Below are positions 18,466-26,222 of a DNA stretch of 64,000 nt, one piece after another. This DNA comes from Paenibacillus alvei DSM 29 (GTDB lineage Bacteria > Bacillota > Bacilli > Paenibacillales > Paenibacillaceae). A program made the translations under genes and the position numbers. The DNA is taken from assembly GCF_000293805.1 (NCBI RefSeq), contig NZ_AMBZ01000001.1, positions 1,268,001 through 1,332,000 of the forward strand, given 5' to 3'. Every line of letters starts with the position of its first letter. Position 1 is the first letter of the stretch. The notes beneath the pieces are model-generated. The model did no database searches. It was not told the origin of the DNA and saw only the letters and a list, made by a program, of their open reading frames with translations.

Positions 18466-21400
18466 TCAGGCTTGCGCCGCAGCCATCAGGCTTTGGGCGA
18501 CAGAGATAATCAAATCCATGTTTTCCGCGGTATCATCCTCTTCAGACATGTCAACCAGCTCTCCCAGCGTTCGGCTGCCCACGTTCAGTTGACGGCCCAG
18601 GTTGACCCAGCTTTCCAGGGTAAAGATCTGCTCAAAGTTCCTAGGATATTCGTTCTCTCCCAGCAGGTAGTCATTCATCGAGGCGGTATCCGCTTCATTC
18701 CAGCCATGGATACGGGCAAGCCGCTTGACCGCAGCATCGCGTGAGACGGTTAGCGAATCGGCCTGGGCAAAAAAGCGCATGGCCTCCTCACTGGAAACCT
18801 GGACGCGCTGCTGCCATTCCTTCAGGCGGGTTAGCACCAGCAGGAGGTGCAGCGAGGGTACGGGCACGGTATCTTGTCCATCCAGAAGCTGCTCGGGATG
18901 CCCGGTCAGCAGCGCCAGATCCTGCTCGCTTAATCCGCACCAGCGGACAATCAGCGCATACTGGCTGATCTGCTGACACCATTGCAGCAAGTCGGCTTCT
19001 CCTTCCAAGGCCGTTAGTTCATCTTCATGATCGGCGTTGAAATGTACTTGAAGCCTGTCCCATAAATCCTGCAGCGTAAACGTTCCGTCGGTCTTGTCCA
19101 CCCAATCAATGACCTGTGCCATCACGTTCGCCTTCAGGTTGAAGCCTGCCGCCAAGGATAGGAACAGCTTGTCTGCGGGTAGGGTAGCCTGAGCATCTGC
19201 TCGGGTCACGTTCGCGGCGCTGCTTGCGGATTGATGCACCTGTGCCAAAAAGTTGTACAGCTCCGGCGTGGCTGTGCCGCTGTACCGATTGGTAACCATG
19301 GCTTGCAGGGAGACCACATCCAGCTGATGGGCATCCATCCAGTCCAAAAGGACCTCCGTACGGCGAATGATCTCTAACGCTTCTAGACTGCGAGGGTTAG
19401 CGCCGATCGTACGGAGCAAGGTATCCTCGCCGCCAGCCATCAATTTCCACAACAGCTCCGCCTCGGTAAAACGCAATCCGAGCATGTGAGGAATTCGGCC
19501 TAAACGATAAAGCTGAGCAACGGTTGTTTCATTGGCGGTGATTTGCTGGGCTTTATCCCCAAAGCAGTATTTTCCGATACGGGAGAACTCATCGGCGGTC
19601 ACCCCCATGGCCCCGCAGCAAATCGATTCATATCGATCCTGCTTGCTCACCTCAAATTGCAAAGTAGCGCCCAAGGGTAAGGTAGCCGAATGGTCGGCCG
19701 TGCTGAAAATCGTCTGATAAAAGCTGTCTTTACCCGCTTCTGCATACGTATTGACTTCGCCGATAAACGCGGCGAACATATCCGATGTGACGCCATAACG
19801 TTTATTGAGCCTCGTGAATTCGGCCACAGCCTCCAATACCGGCTTATCCAGAATCAGTTCTCCACCGTGTTCGATTACGGCACGGCTGGCATTGGTAATC
19901 AGCCAATCCAACTGCTCATAGGAAAGACCCGTGCTGCGCGCCAGCCGGACAAGCTTTTCCGCCCTTCCTGCCAGAGCCACAACATTATCCGCCTTAAAGT
20001 TTAAACCAGCACCCGTACTCGCCTTGATTTCCATAGAAGGCCGTAAAGCTTTTTCATGGTGTTCTCTTGAGGCATAAGAGACATCGCCCTGACTGCCGTA
20101 ATTCGCACTAGAACGAATAACAAATGATACTTTATCTTGACCTTTTGCGAGCGCATCATTCACTTGCCGGGTCACATCAACCTTTACATTCCTGCCAACT
20201 TCTGGAACACCCCAGCTTGCGATGATCGCTCCTCCCGCAGGCTTGTTATTCCATGTGATTTTCAATTCATCCCAACTGTTTTCACTGACCAAATGAGCTT
20301 GGTGTCTTAAGTTAGACAATTGTTTCGCTCTAGTTGTTAGAGAAATTTTAGCTTCCTCCACGGCTCCAGAAAGACCTCTTAAATCAAACCTGATGTATGC
20401 TTCTCTACTGTATCCACTAGACCCATCCTGCTTCACCACAAGACTATTGTCTGATCCATAATTCGTGTTTGCATATGTTCCATTTCGAACATAGGCGTCC
20501 GCTGCAGGGCTTATCACAGCTCCTTTTCCTACCCACAACGGAGTTTCCTCCGTTGCTGTCAGAAAAGCTGCTCCATAGGTTGAAACCGAAACATTGGCCT
20601 CGCCGCCAAATTTTACAAATCGGCTTTTGTAGTCGCTGTCGATTGATTCATCATCCTTCTGCATCGTTAAGTCCAGCAATTCATTAAAGCTCAAGCCGGT
20701 TTTCAGGCAGAAGTCATCGACCACATTTAAGACGGCGGCCATCTCGGCAGTTAGGGTAGTCGTGACGTTATAGTGGTTGGCGATATCCTCCACTGTCGGC
20801 TCGGGGTTGACCAACAGACGGAAGCTGTTTGGCGTCAAGGAAAGGGCTTCCCTCGTACGCGGAGACGGGGTAGTATTGGCAATTGATGAGGCCGATTGCC
20901 GCGTCTTGCTTATCCGGCGGATAGCGGCGGAATCCTGCAGGATGGATGTGCGCTGCGTATCCAGCAGGGTATCCCAAATCCCCAGCAAATTGGACGAGCG
21001 CGCCTCTGCTACGGCATTGATTTGCGCAAGGTCGTCATCATACGGAAGGTTCATCGGATAGTAGGTATCCTTCAAGGATGCCAGCGTGCCGGAGCCTTCG
21101 GGCTGCAGTACATCCAGCAGGATATCCAGGGAAGAGACCTCTCTGTTCATGTTATCCGTGTTGAGGATCAGTGACTTCAAATCAGGGCGGCGGTTGTCAA
21201 TATGCAGTTTGTCTTTTGGGTCGTGGAGATCCCGCGCAATTTTATACAGCATTGTCAGGTAACGTCCCGGCGAAAAAAGCGACTGTATAGAGGAGGCTTC
21301 CGCATAGCCCTCTGGCGATCGCTCCGGGAACAAGTCTCCAAAATCGGATCCGCCTCCAAGACTCCGCTCCAACGCGGCACGCATGCCTCGCAGGCCGGTA

Positions 21401-21675
21401 TCCGCGGATAATTTGGGAAGGCTCTGGACGACCGGATCATTGTGCAGTTGCCAGGCCTTATAAAGCATGCATAAGTTTTCTGTCCTCTGGACGGCTAATT
21501 GATGAATCTCCTTCGCGTCGGAAGAGGGAATCTCCGGATTGCTTTTCTGAAATTCCGCAAGATTTTCAGATGCAATATCAAAGACTGTCCGATAACCGGA
21601 TTGCTGAAGCGCTTCTGTTAATTGTTCGGTTCCGAGCCGAAATACGCCGGCCGTGTTGTCTGTTGTTGACACCAT
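18466..21675 (-). CDS. Tc toxin subunit A, N-terminal half (TcA1), copy 2
   Basis: 1069 aa from ATG 21675 behind AGGAGGAG. VRP1 region and helical shell as in copy 1. It lacks the copy 1 insertion near residue 260, but carries another insertion of about 170 aa at residues about 380-560 that resembles a DNRLRE/CBM96-type module. The start is divergent from the amidase gene, with about 300 nt between the start codons. It is followed after 30 nt by TcA2 copy 2. Confidence 0.92.
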   Translation of the reverse strand: MVSTTDNTAGVFRLGTEQLTEALQQSGYRTVFDIASENLAEFQKSNPEIPSSDAKEIHQLAVQRTENLCMLYKAWQLHNDPVVQSLPKLSADTGLRGMRAALERSLGGGSDFGDLFPERSPEGYAEASSIQSLFSPGRYLTMLYKIARDLHDPKDKLHIDNRRPDLKSLILNTDNMNREVSSLDILLDVLQPEGSGTLASLKDTYYPMNLPYDDDLAQINAVAEARSSNLLGIWDTLLDTQRTSILQDSAAIRRISKTRQSASSIANTTPSPRTREALSLTPNSFRLLVNPEPTVEDIANHYNVTTTLTAEMAAVLNVVDDFCLKTGLSFNELLDLTMQKDDESIDSDYKSRFVKFGGEANVSVSTYGAAFLTATEETPLWVGKGAVISPAADAYVRNGTYANTNYGSDNSLVVKQDGSSGYSREAYIRFDLRGLSGAVEEAKISLTTRAKQLSNLRHQAHLVSENSWDELKITWNNKPAGGAIIASWGVPEVGRNVKVDVTRQVNDALAKGQDKVSFVIRSSANYGSQGDVSYASREHHEKALRPSMEIKASTGAGLNFKADNVVALAGRAEKLVRLARSTGLSYEQLDWLITNASRAVIEHGGELILDKPVLEAVAEFTRLNKRYGVTSDMFAAFIGEVNTYAEAGKDSFYQTIFSTADHSATLPLGATLQFEVSKQDRYESICCGAMGVTADEFSRIGKYCFGDKAQQITANETTVAQLYRLGRIPHMLGLRFTEAELLWKLMAGGEDTLLRTIGANPRSLEALEIIRRTEVLLDWMDAHQLDVVSLQAMVTNRYSGTATPELYNFLAQVHQSASSAANVTRADAQATLPADKLFLSLAAGFNLKANVMAQVIDWVDKTDGTFTLQDLWDRLQVHFNADHEDELTALEGEADLLQWCQQISQYALIVRWCGLSEQDLALLTGHPEQLLDGQDTVPVPSLHLLLVLTRLKEWQQRVQVSSEEAMRFFAQADSLTVSRDAAVKRLARIHGWNEADTASMNDYLLGENEYPRNFEQIFTLESWVNLGRQLNVGSRTLGELVDMSEEDDTAENMDLIISVAQSLMAAAQA
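19995..20535 (-). other. DNRLRE/CBM96-like carbohydrate-binding insertion in TcA1 copy 2
   Basis: Residues VISPAADAYVRNGTYANTNY..GSDNSLVVKQ..REAYIRFDLRGL..AKISLTTR..SWDELKITWNNKP..VDVTRQVNDAL..VSFVIRSS are the typical string of DNRLRE-type modules (DAYVR..N.NYG, IRFDL, .W.E..ITWNN.P, DVT..V). Family members are found on secreted polysaccharide-active and surface proteins. Copy 1 has only about 15 residues here. A glycan-binding receptor domain is the natural inference. Confidence 0.75.
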
Positions 21676-21925
21676 GAACTCCTCCTCTTGTGTTCTGAAT
21701 GATGATTGGCCCGCACAGTTAAAATGACCGTATCAAAACAATAGAAGATATCCGTACCGTTTTTGGTCATTCCCCATGCACAGGTCCCCCTTCATTTACA
21801 ACCCAAGCATACCTCTCGCCTTCCAAAAAAAAGCATAGACATTTTCATTAATGGGTGAAAATATATTTCATCCTTCAGGAATCTCGAAAGGTATATTTTA
21901 GGTGTAACTGCAAGGAAGATTTGCA
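21676..21925. promoter_or_regulatory. Divergent control region between TcA copy 2 and the lysis cassette
   Basis: Drives TcA leftward and the amidase-holin pair rightward. It contains the conserved dyad ATTTTCA / TGAAAAT (21841-21862), also present upstream of copy 1, and aligns with 13550-13812. A shared operator for both directions is an attractive but untested idea; core promoter boxes are not clear. Confidence 0.5.
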
Positions 21926-21976
21926 ATGCGAAAGGACATCAAAAGATCACACATTGTTACAAAGGGAGAGAGAAAC

Positions 21977-22732
21977 ATGGGATATAAAATGATTACAGTC
22001 CATGCGGGGCACAACGCATTTGTTCCGGGCGCTACCGGATGCGGCTACAAGGAGCATGAAGTCGCCAGAGAATTTGCAGCCATGCTCATCGATGCCTTCA
22101 AGCAAGCGGGTCAAGCTGTTGCCTGCACCACGGATGACATGGGGAAAACGCAGAATGAGAACCTGGCCAACATCGTCCGCAATTGTAACAGCTATGATAA
22201 AGACGGAAGATTAGACATTTCCTTGCATCTTAACGCGGCCGCATCAACGGCTACAGGGGTAGAAGTTCTTTATTACGATCAACAAGCCTTGTCCGCAAGC
22301 GTCAGCCGGGCAATCTCTGAGGCGGTTGGAATTAGGGACAGAGGAGCTAAGGAACGGAAAGAGCTTCGGGTGCTTAATTCCACGAACGCTCCGGCCATAT
22401 TAATAGAACTGGCTTTTATCACGAATCCTGACGATATGCGGAAGCTTCTGAACAATAAACATAATGTCATTTCTTCCATCGTGAAGACAGTAATTGGCCG
22501 AGAAGCGCCTGAAGCCTCTGGCAAAAAGAAAATCGTTACAGGCGGATTGAGTGCAGCCGCTATTCATGAGCTCTCTCAGATGTTCCTGGAGAAGAGATTT
22601 TGGGCACAGATTCAGTTTTTAAATAATGGCACGTCTTATGCGGTTACAGGAGCGTTAAGCGGCGAAAATTTGGCGCGTGCGGAGACATGGTTCCAAGAAC
22701 ACGGATGGAACTATGAATTGAGAGATGCGTAA
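21977..22732 (+). CDS. Phage-type N-acetylmuramoyl-L-alanine amidase (endolysin)
   Basis: Start chosen at ATG 21977 after AGGGAGAGAGAAAC; 251 aa. The Amidase_3 zinc fold is shown by H-A-G-H near the start, E of KEHEVAREF, DISLHLNAAAS and the catalytic E of AILIELAFITN. The C-terminal 60 aa (RFWAQIQFLNN, VTGALSGENLARAETWFQEH) look like a wall-binding tail. There is no signal peptide, as expected for an endolysin that needs a holin. It is followed by the holin after 18 nt and divergent from TcA copy 2. Lysis cassettes beside Tc genes are known from other bacteria and are linked to non-Sec release of Tc toxins. Confidence 0.88.
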   Translation: MGYKMITVHAGHNAFVPGATGCGYKEHEVAREFAAMLIDAFKQAGQAVACTTDDMGKTQNENLANIVRNCNSYDKDGRLDISLHLNAAASTATGVEVLYYDQQALSASVSRAISEAVGIRDRGAKERKELRVLNSTNAPAILIELAFITNPDDMRKLLNNKHNVISSIVKTVIGREAPEASGKKKIVTGGLSAAAIHELSQMFLEKRFWAQIQFLNNGTSYAVTGALSGENLARAETWFQEHGWNYELRDA

Positions 22733-22750
22733 ATCGGAGAGGAGGATTAG

Positions 22751-22990
22751 ATGAATATGGAGATTACTGAGGTTATGATCGTGGCCGTCATTGTCGGATT
22801 AGTGGAAATAGCAAAAGGTGTCGGCCTGCCGATTCGCCTGGCTCCGGTACTGTCGATTATCCTTGGTATCGCGGCAGGCGTTGTCTATCTCGCTCCAGGC
22901 GATTTGAAAATGGGCGTCATGTATGGAATTATCTGTGGCCTCACCTCTTGCGGATTGTACAGCACGGGGAAAAGCGCCTTAAGGAAATAA
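22751..22990 (+). CDS. Phage-like holin
   Basis: 79 aa, two hydrophobic helices (VMIVAVIVGLVEIAKG; LAPVLSIILGIAAGVVYLAP) plus a Gly-rich third segment and a basic C-terminus (GKSALRK), the usual small-holin shape. It lies 18 nt after the amidase, with GGAGAGGAGG ahead of the start. Predicted to open the membrane for the endolysin and so release the cytosolic Tc and ART toxins by lysis (inference from context). Confidence 0.8.
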   Translation: MNMEITEVMIVAVIVGLVEIAKGVGLPIRLAPVLSIILGIAAGVVYLAPGDLKMGVMYGIICGLTSCGLYSTGKSALRK

Positions 22991-23008
22991 CAATATAGGG
23001 TTGAGCCG

Positions 23009-23043
23009 CAAGCCGACTGCATCCAGCATGCAGCCGGCTTCAT
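23009..23043 (+). terminator. Hairpin after the holin gene
   Basis: AAGCCGACTGCAT / ATGCAGCCGGCTT stem-loop about 20 nt past the holin stop. The tail (CATTATTATC) is T-poor, so it may be a weak terminator. Confidence 0.55.
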
Positions 23044-23144
23044 TATTATCTTCCGATGTCTCAAAGCCATCTGTAAATTCCACCATCGCGAAGTTATCAT
23101 TTGCGGCTGCAGCACTTACTCCTTCAGGACGCTAAAAAACATAC

Positions 23145-23173
23145 AAAGACCCGAGATGTACTCAGGTCTTTGC
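23145..23173 (-). terminator. Terminator of the C3-like ADP-ribosyltransferase gene
   Basis: CAAAGACC.GAG / CTC.GGTCTTTG stem on the minus strand, followed by TATGTTTTTT. Confidence 0.75.
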
Positions 23174-23193
23174 GAGTTCCTGCGAGTGAAGAT

Positions 23194-23805
23194 TTACTTT
23201 ATGATTCTAGCTTCAACTTTTAATCTTTGTGATCCGCCATTAACAATCGTCCTTATATTATCAATATAATATTGAGTATTCCTGGGCAGTAACATCTCAA
23301 GTTGGCCAGGAAAATAGCTAATTGGATCTACATACCCGGCACTCTCTCCTTTAGGAACCTTTAGTTCTATAAGAACGTTTCTTGCCAGAAAATTGTTCCC
23401 AAGAACGATTGATGTGCTTAAGTAACCCCGCTCCAATAACATAGTGCCTTCGAATTGTCCTTTGATCTTCCTGGCCACCTCCTCATTAACTTTATTCCCC
23501 TTCATTAAAGTAGTCTGGAATTCTTCTCCGAAAATGATGCCGTCCGTCCCGCGATATACGGTTATGGTATCATTTAATTTTGACTTATTTAATGCTTTGT
23601 CCAATAATTCAATTTTCTCGTCCATATTAGGATTGGCCCCTAAGTTGCCGTTATTTTCTCTAAGATAACTGTTTATAGGATTGGCGTTTTTGGTATAGTC
23701 CGTAATTTGTCCTTTTTCATTCTCCGTTAGTGCGGATTTCCAGCGGGAATATTTTTTCTCTCCCCATTTTTTTGCTTTTACTGTGTCAATACGAAAATCT
23801 ATCAT
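23194..23805 (-). CDS. C3-like mono-ADP-ribosyltransferase toxin
   Basis: Start taken at ATG 23805 (AGGTGAG 7 nt ahead); GTG 23817 is an alternative. 203 aa. Numbered from 23805: R-S-E signature Arg85 in VYRGTD, STS at 130-132 (ERGYLSTSI), and the ARTT-loop Q168-L-E170 in FPGQLEMLLPRNT. QxE, not ExE, together with this loop closely matches C3 exoenzymes, which modify an Asn of Rho GTPases (family knowledge; the target here is inferred). There is no signal peptide and no translocation partner, so release by lysis or import by another route is needed. The N-terminal F-x-x-D-x-x-K-A-x-x-W motif is shared with the next toxin gene. Confidence 0.9.
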   Translation of the reverse strand: MIDFRIDTVKAKKWGEKKYSRWKSALTENEKGQITDYTKNANPINSYLRENNGNLGANPNMDEKIELLDKALNKSKLNDTITVYRGTDGIIFGEEFQTTLMKGNKVNEEVARKIKGQFEGTMLLERGYLSTSIVLGNNFLARNVLIELKVPKGESAGYVDPISYFPGQLEMLLPRNTQYYIDNIRTIVNGGSQRLKVEARIIK

Positions 23806-23880
23806 ATTGCGACTCACCTACTCCCTACACAGCATTTTGGCAGGAAACATGTTCGAACCCAAATTTGCTTGTTCTTTTAC

Positions 23881-25125
23881 TTAATTATCCTCTATATATT
23901 CCTTTATTTTAGTATTTATATAATCAATAGCTTTAGGTGCTTCTTTTTTAACAGCATCTTGTTGCTTCGGATCTGTGGAGTACATTGCCTTGAATATTTC
24001 CGCAAAAAATTCTACCGAGTCTTCCCTGCCATAATTGTTGTGTGTCACTAAACTCGTCAGATTATCTTTTTCTTCATTATAAATATCAATAAATTTTCTA
24101 TTTTTTGAAGTATCATTCAATAACATTGAATCCACTACATGGCCCATTTCGTGTAATAACACGGCAGACTGATTAACAATTGGATCTAATTTTTGAATCA
24201 ATATTTCGTGTTTCACTCTTACAAACACATTCATCGAATCATGATAACCTAATGTTCCATCATTATTATTAAGTTTCACATCCGTAAATGTTATCGAATC
24301 TAAATAATCAATAGCATCATTTAATAACTTTGATGGTAATTGTTTGATTAAAGTAGAAATGGCTTCTTTCGCATGATCTATTGCATAGGATTCAAATCCC
24401 CCGCCAATATCTAATTTGACAACAAAAGAACCATTCTTGAATAATTTAGTCAAGGTAGTTTCCGTAACTCGTATTTTGCTTTCAATTTTCTCTTTTTTGA
24501 TTAATCTTGCGTTTACTTTAATAAGTTCTTTTCCATTTTCTCTAATAACCTTCGGTCTACTAAACATGTTATTCGTGATTTCTATCGCATAATCCGTTGG
24601 CAATACCGTTTGTCCATCTTCAAAATGGCCTACATAGGTGCCTTTCGGCAGCTCTAACTCCGCTACATAGTATTGTCCTGATTCTCCCCCGGAAAGTGTT
24701 AAATTTCCTGTTTTTAAATCGGTCAAGTTGCCATATTTATACTCATTTACGACAGTTTTAATTTTCCCGCGATCTAACTGTCTGCTCTGGCTTCCAACCA
24801 ACATTTGCAATTCATTGGAATAACCTAAATCTTTGGGATCAAAATGGGTATAAATGATTTGTCTTTCCTTTAATAGATTAACGGGTTGTTTAATCATGAT
24901 GTTCATATCTTTTATTTGCTTTTTTAATTGTTCATCGGTTATTTCATCAATATTTCCGCGAACTTCATTCAATTTTCTATTTATTTCTTTTGATGATCTT
25001 TTAAATGCCTCGAGTGCTTCCTGTCGATTTTGTGGTAGTGTCTTAATCCAAGCCGAATAACGCTTCTTACTCCATGCTTCGGCTTTACGTTCATCTTTCT
25101 TGAAATTCAGAGGTTTTTTTTCCAT
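23881..25125 (-). CDS. Anthrax-lethal-factor-like metalloprotease with degenerate ART domain
   Basis: 414 aa. Residues 1-215 form an ART-like domain that has lost its catalytic set: the VYRG Arg position reads IYTHFD, STS is lost, and no Q/ExE is present in TDYAIEITNN. Residues 225-414 match the catalytic domain of anthrax lethal factor: HEMGH at 325-329, Tyr365 (YGRED, matching LF Tyr728) and Glu372 (SVEFFAEIF, matching the third zinc ligand Glu735), then STDPKQQDAVKKEAPKAIDY. LF itself has a dead VIP2-like ART domain before its protease, so this is a compact version lacking the PA-binding domain. No signal peptide. Host MAPKK-type substrates are only an analogy. Next to the C3-like gene, same strand. 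Confidence 0.88.
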   Translation of the reverse strand: MEKKPLNFKKDERKAEAWSKKRYSAWIKTLPQNRQEALEAFKRSSKEINRKLNEVRGNIDEITDEQLKKQIKDMNIMIKQPVNLLKERQIIYTHFDPKDLGYSNELQMLVGSQSRQLDRGKIKTVVNEYKYGNLTDLKTGNLTLSGGESGQYYVAELELPKGTYVGHFEDGQTVLPTDYAIEITNNMFSRPKVIRENGKELIKVNARLIKKEKIESKIRVTETTLTKLFKNGSFVVKLDIGGGFESYAIDHAKEAISTLIKQLPSKLLNDAIDYLDSITFTDVKLNNNDGTLGYHDSMNVFVRVKHEILIQKLDPIVNQSAVLLHEMGHVVDSMLLNDTSKNRKFIDIYNEEKDNLTSLVTHNNYGREDSVEFFAEIFKAMYSTDPKQQDAVKKEAPKAIDYINTKIKEYIEDN

Positions 25126-25179
25126 GAGTCATTCCACCATATCTTATTTTATTCATGTTAGCTGATATCGGCTATAATG

Positions 25180-25244
25180 GAAGGACAAACCCGCCATAAA
25201 GGAGAAGTTTGTCCATGAAAACCAACTTCGATCTTTCGATTTGA
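25180..25244 (+). other. Possible insertion-sequence end relic
   Basis: GGACAAAC / GTTTGTCC inverted repeat (25183-25214) with AAAGGAG and a 9-codon ORF, MKTNFDLSI, ending at once. It resembles the 5' end of a transposase gene whose body is gone. Weak evidence. Confidence 0.3.
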
Positions 25245-25256
25245 AGCTAAAGACTA

Positions 25257-26222
25257 TTACTTTACGGGCGATAACACAAAATATTGATTAGCTTTTGCTT
25301 CGTCTAATGTCGCAATTTGTAGTGGTGTTAAATCTGGTTTTGAAATGTCATAAGCCAATACTTTACTTCTATCTGCGGCGCTTACAATGTTATACCCATT
25401 GTTTCCTGATTTTTGTAAAAACCAAAGCTGATATCGTACACCCAAATCACTCATAAATATTAATTTCTGATTTCTTCTGTCCCATGTCAGAACTTTCTTT
25501 GCCGGTATGTCATAAATGTAAAAGGCTCCCCTATACACATGATAGACCAGCTTAAAGTCTTGTTTGGAATTAACATCCCATTTTTTTATAAATGCTTCAT
25601 CCTTATAATTGGTAATATATTGTGTTAAATCGGTAGATGCAAAATAAAAATCCTTTTGATCATTGATTTTGGAGAACTCTTTGTTTTCCTCTTTCAATTT
25701 ATCCCATGCAGTTCCTACCTTTACAATTGAAAAATTATCAATATATACCGTACTATTCGTTGAAATCGTGAGGCTTCCAAAATCATCTGGAAATTCGAAT
25801 ATTTCAAACATCATCTTTTGCCTTTTGTATCCGTTAGAAATATCAAATTCACGTGTTGTTCCGCCAAATTCAACAGTGGCCTTACCCGTACCGTTTCCTT
25901 TGACATCCATGATAATAAGATATTTAGAATTTGCTTCTAAGGTAATTTCACCCATATCGCAGGACACACTTTTATTCGGATCTATCTTGTAACATCTTCC
26001 ATTATTTAAACCATTACTTTGGTCGTACGAACCTCCGTCCCAGTTTCCATCATCATTATTGAAATCATCCCATACTACCGGGATACTGATTTGAATATTC
26101 ATTCCCGGCCGGATTATCATATCGTAAATCGTTTTTATATTTTTATTCCCTTCGAGTTCTTTTTTGATCTTTCTTTCTGTTTTTCTATCATAGATCAATA
26201 GCGTTGCATAAAAGAATCCCAC
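25257..26222 (-). pseudogene. Truncated lectin-like toxin fragment (jelly-roll plus ricin-type trefoil)
   Basis: 321 codons open from GTG 26222, but the first nine codons belong to the end of the IS4 element (inverted repeat 26196-26209), so the real N-terminus has been lost. The middle (NWDGGSYDQ..GEITLEANSKYLIIMDVKGN..TVYIDNFSIVKV) looks like a carbohydrate-binding jelly-roll, as at the end of Cry-type toxins. The C-terminal 130 aa (FYIYDIPAKKVLTWDR, YQLWFLQKSGNNGYNIVSAA) resemble a ricin-B trefoil. No toxin N-terminus is found on the far side of the IS, so the missing part was deleted. Function of the intact parent is unknown; a receptor-binding portion of a toxin is likely. Confidence 0.6.
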
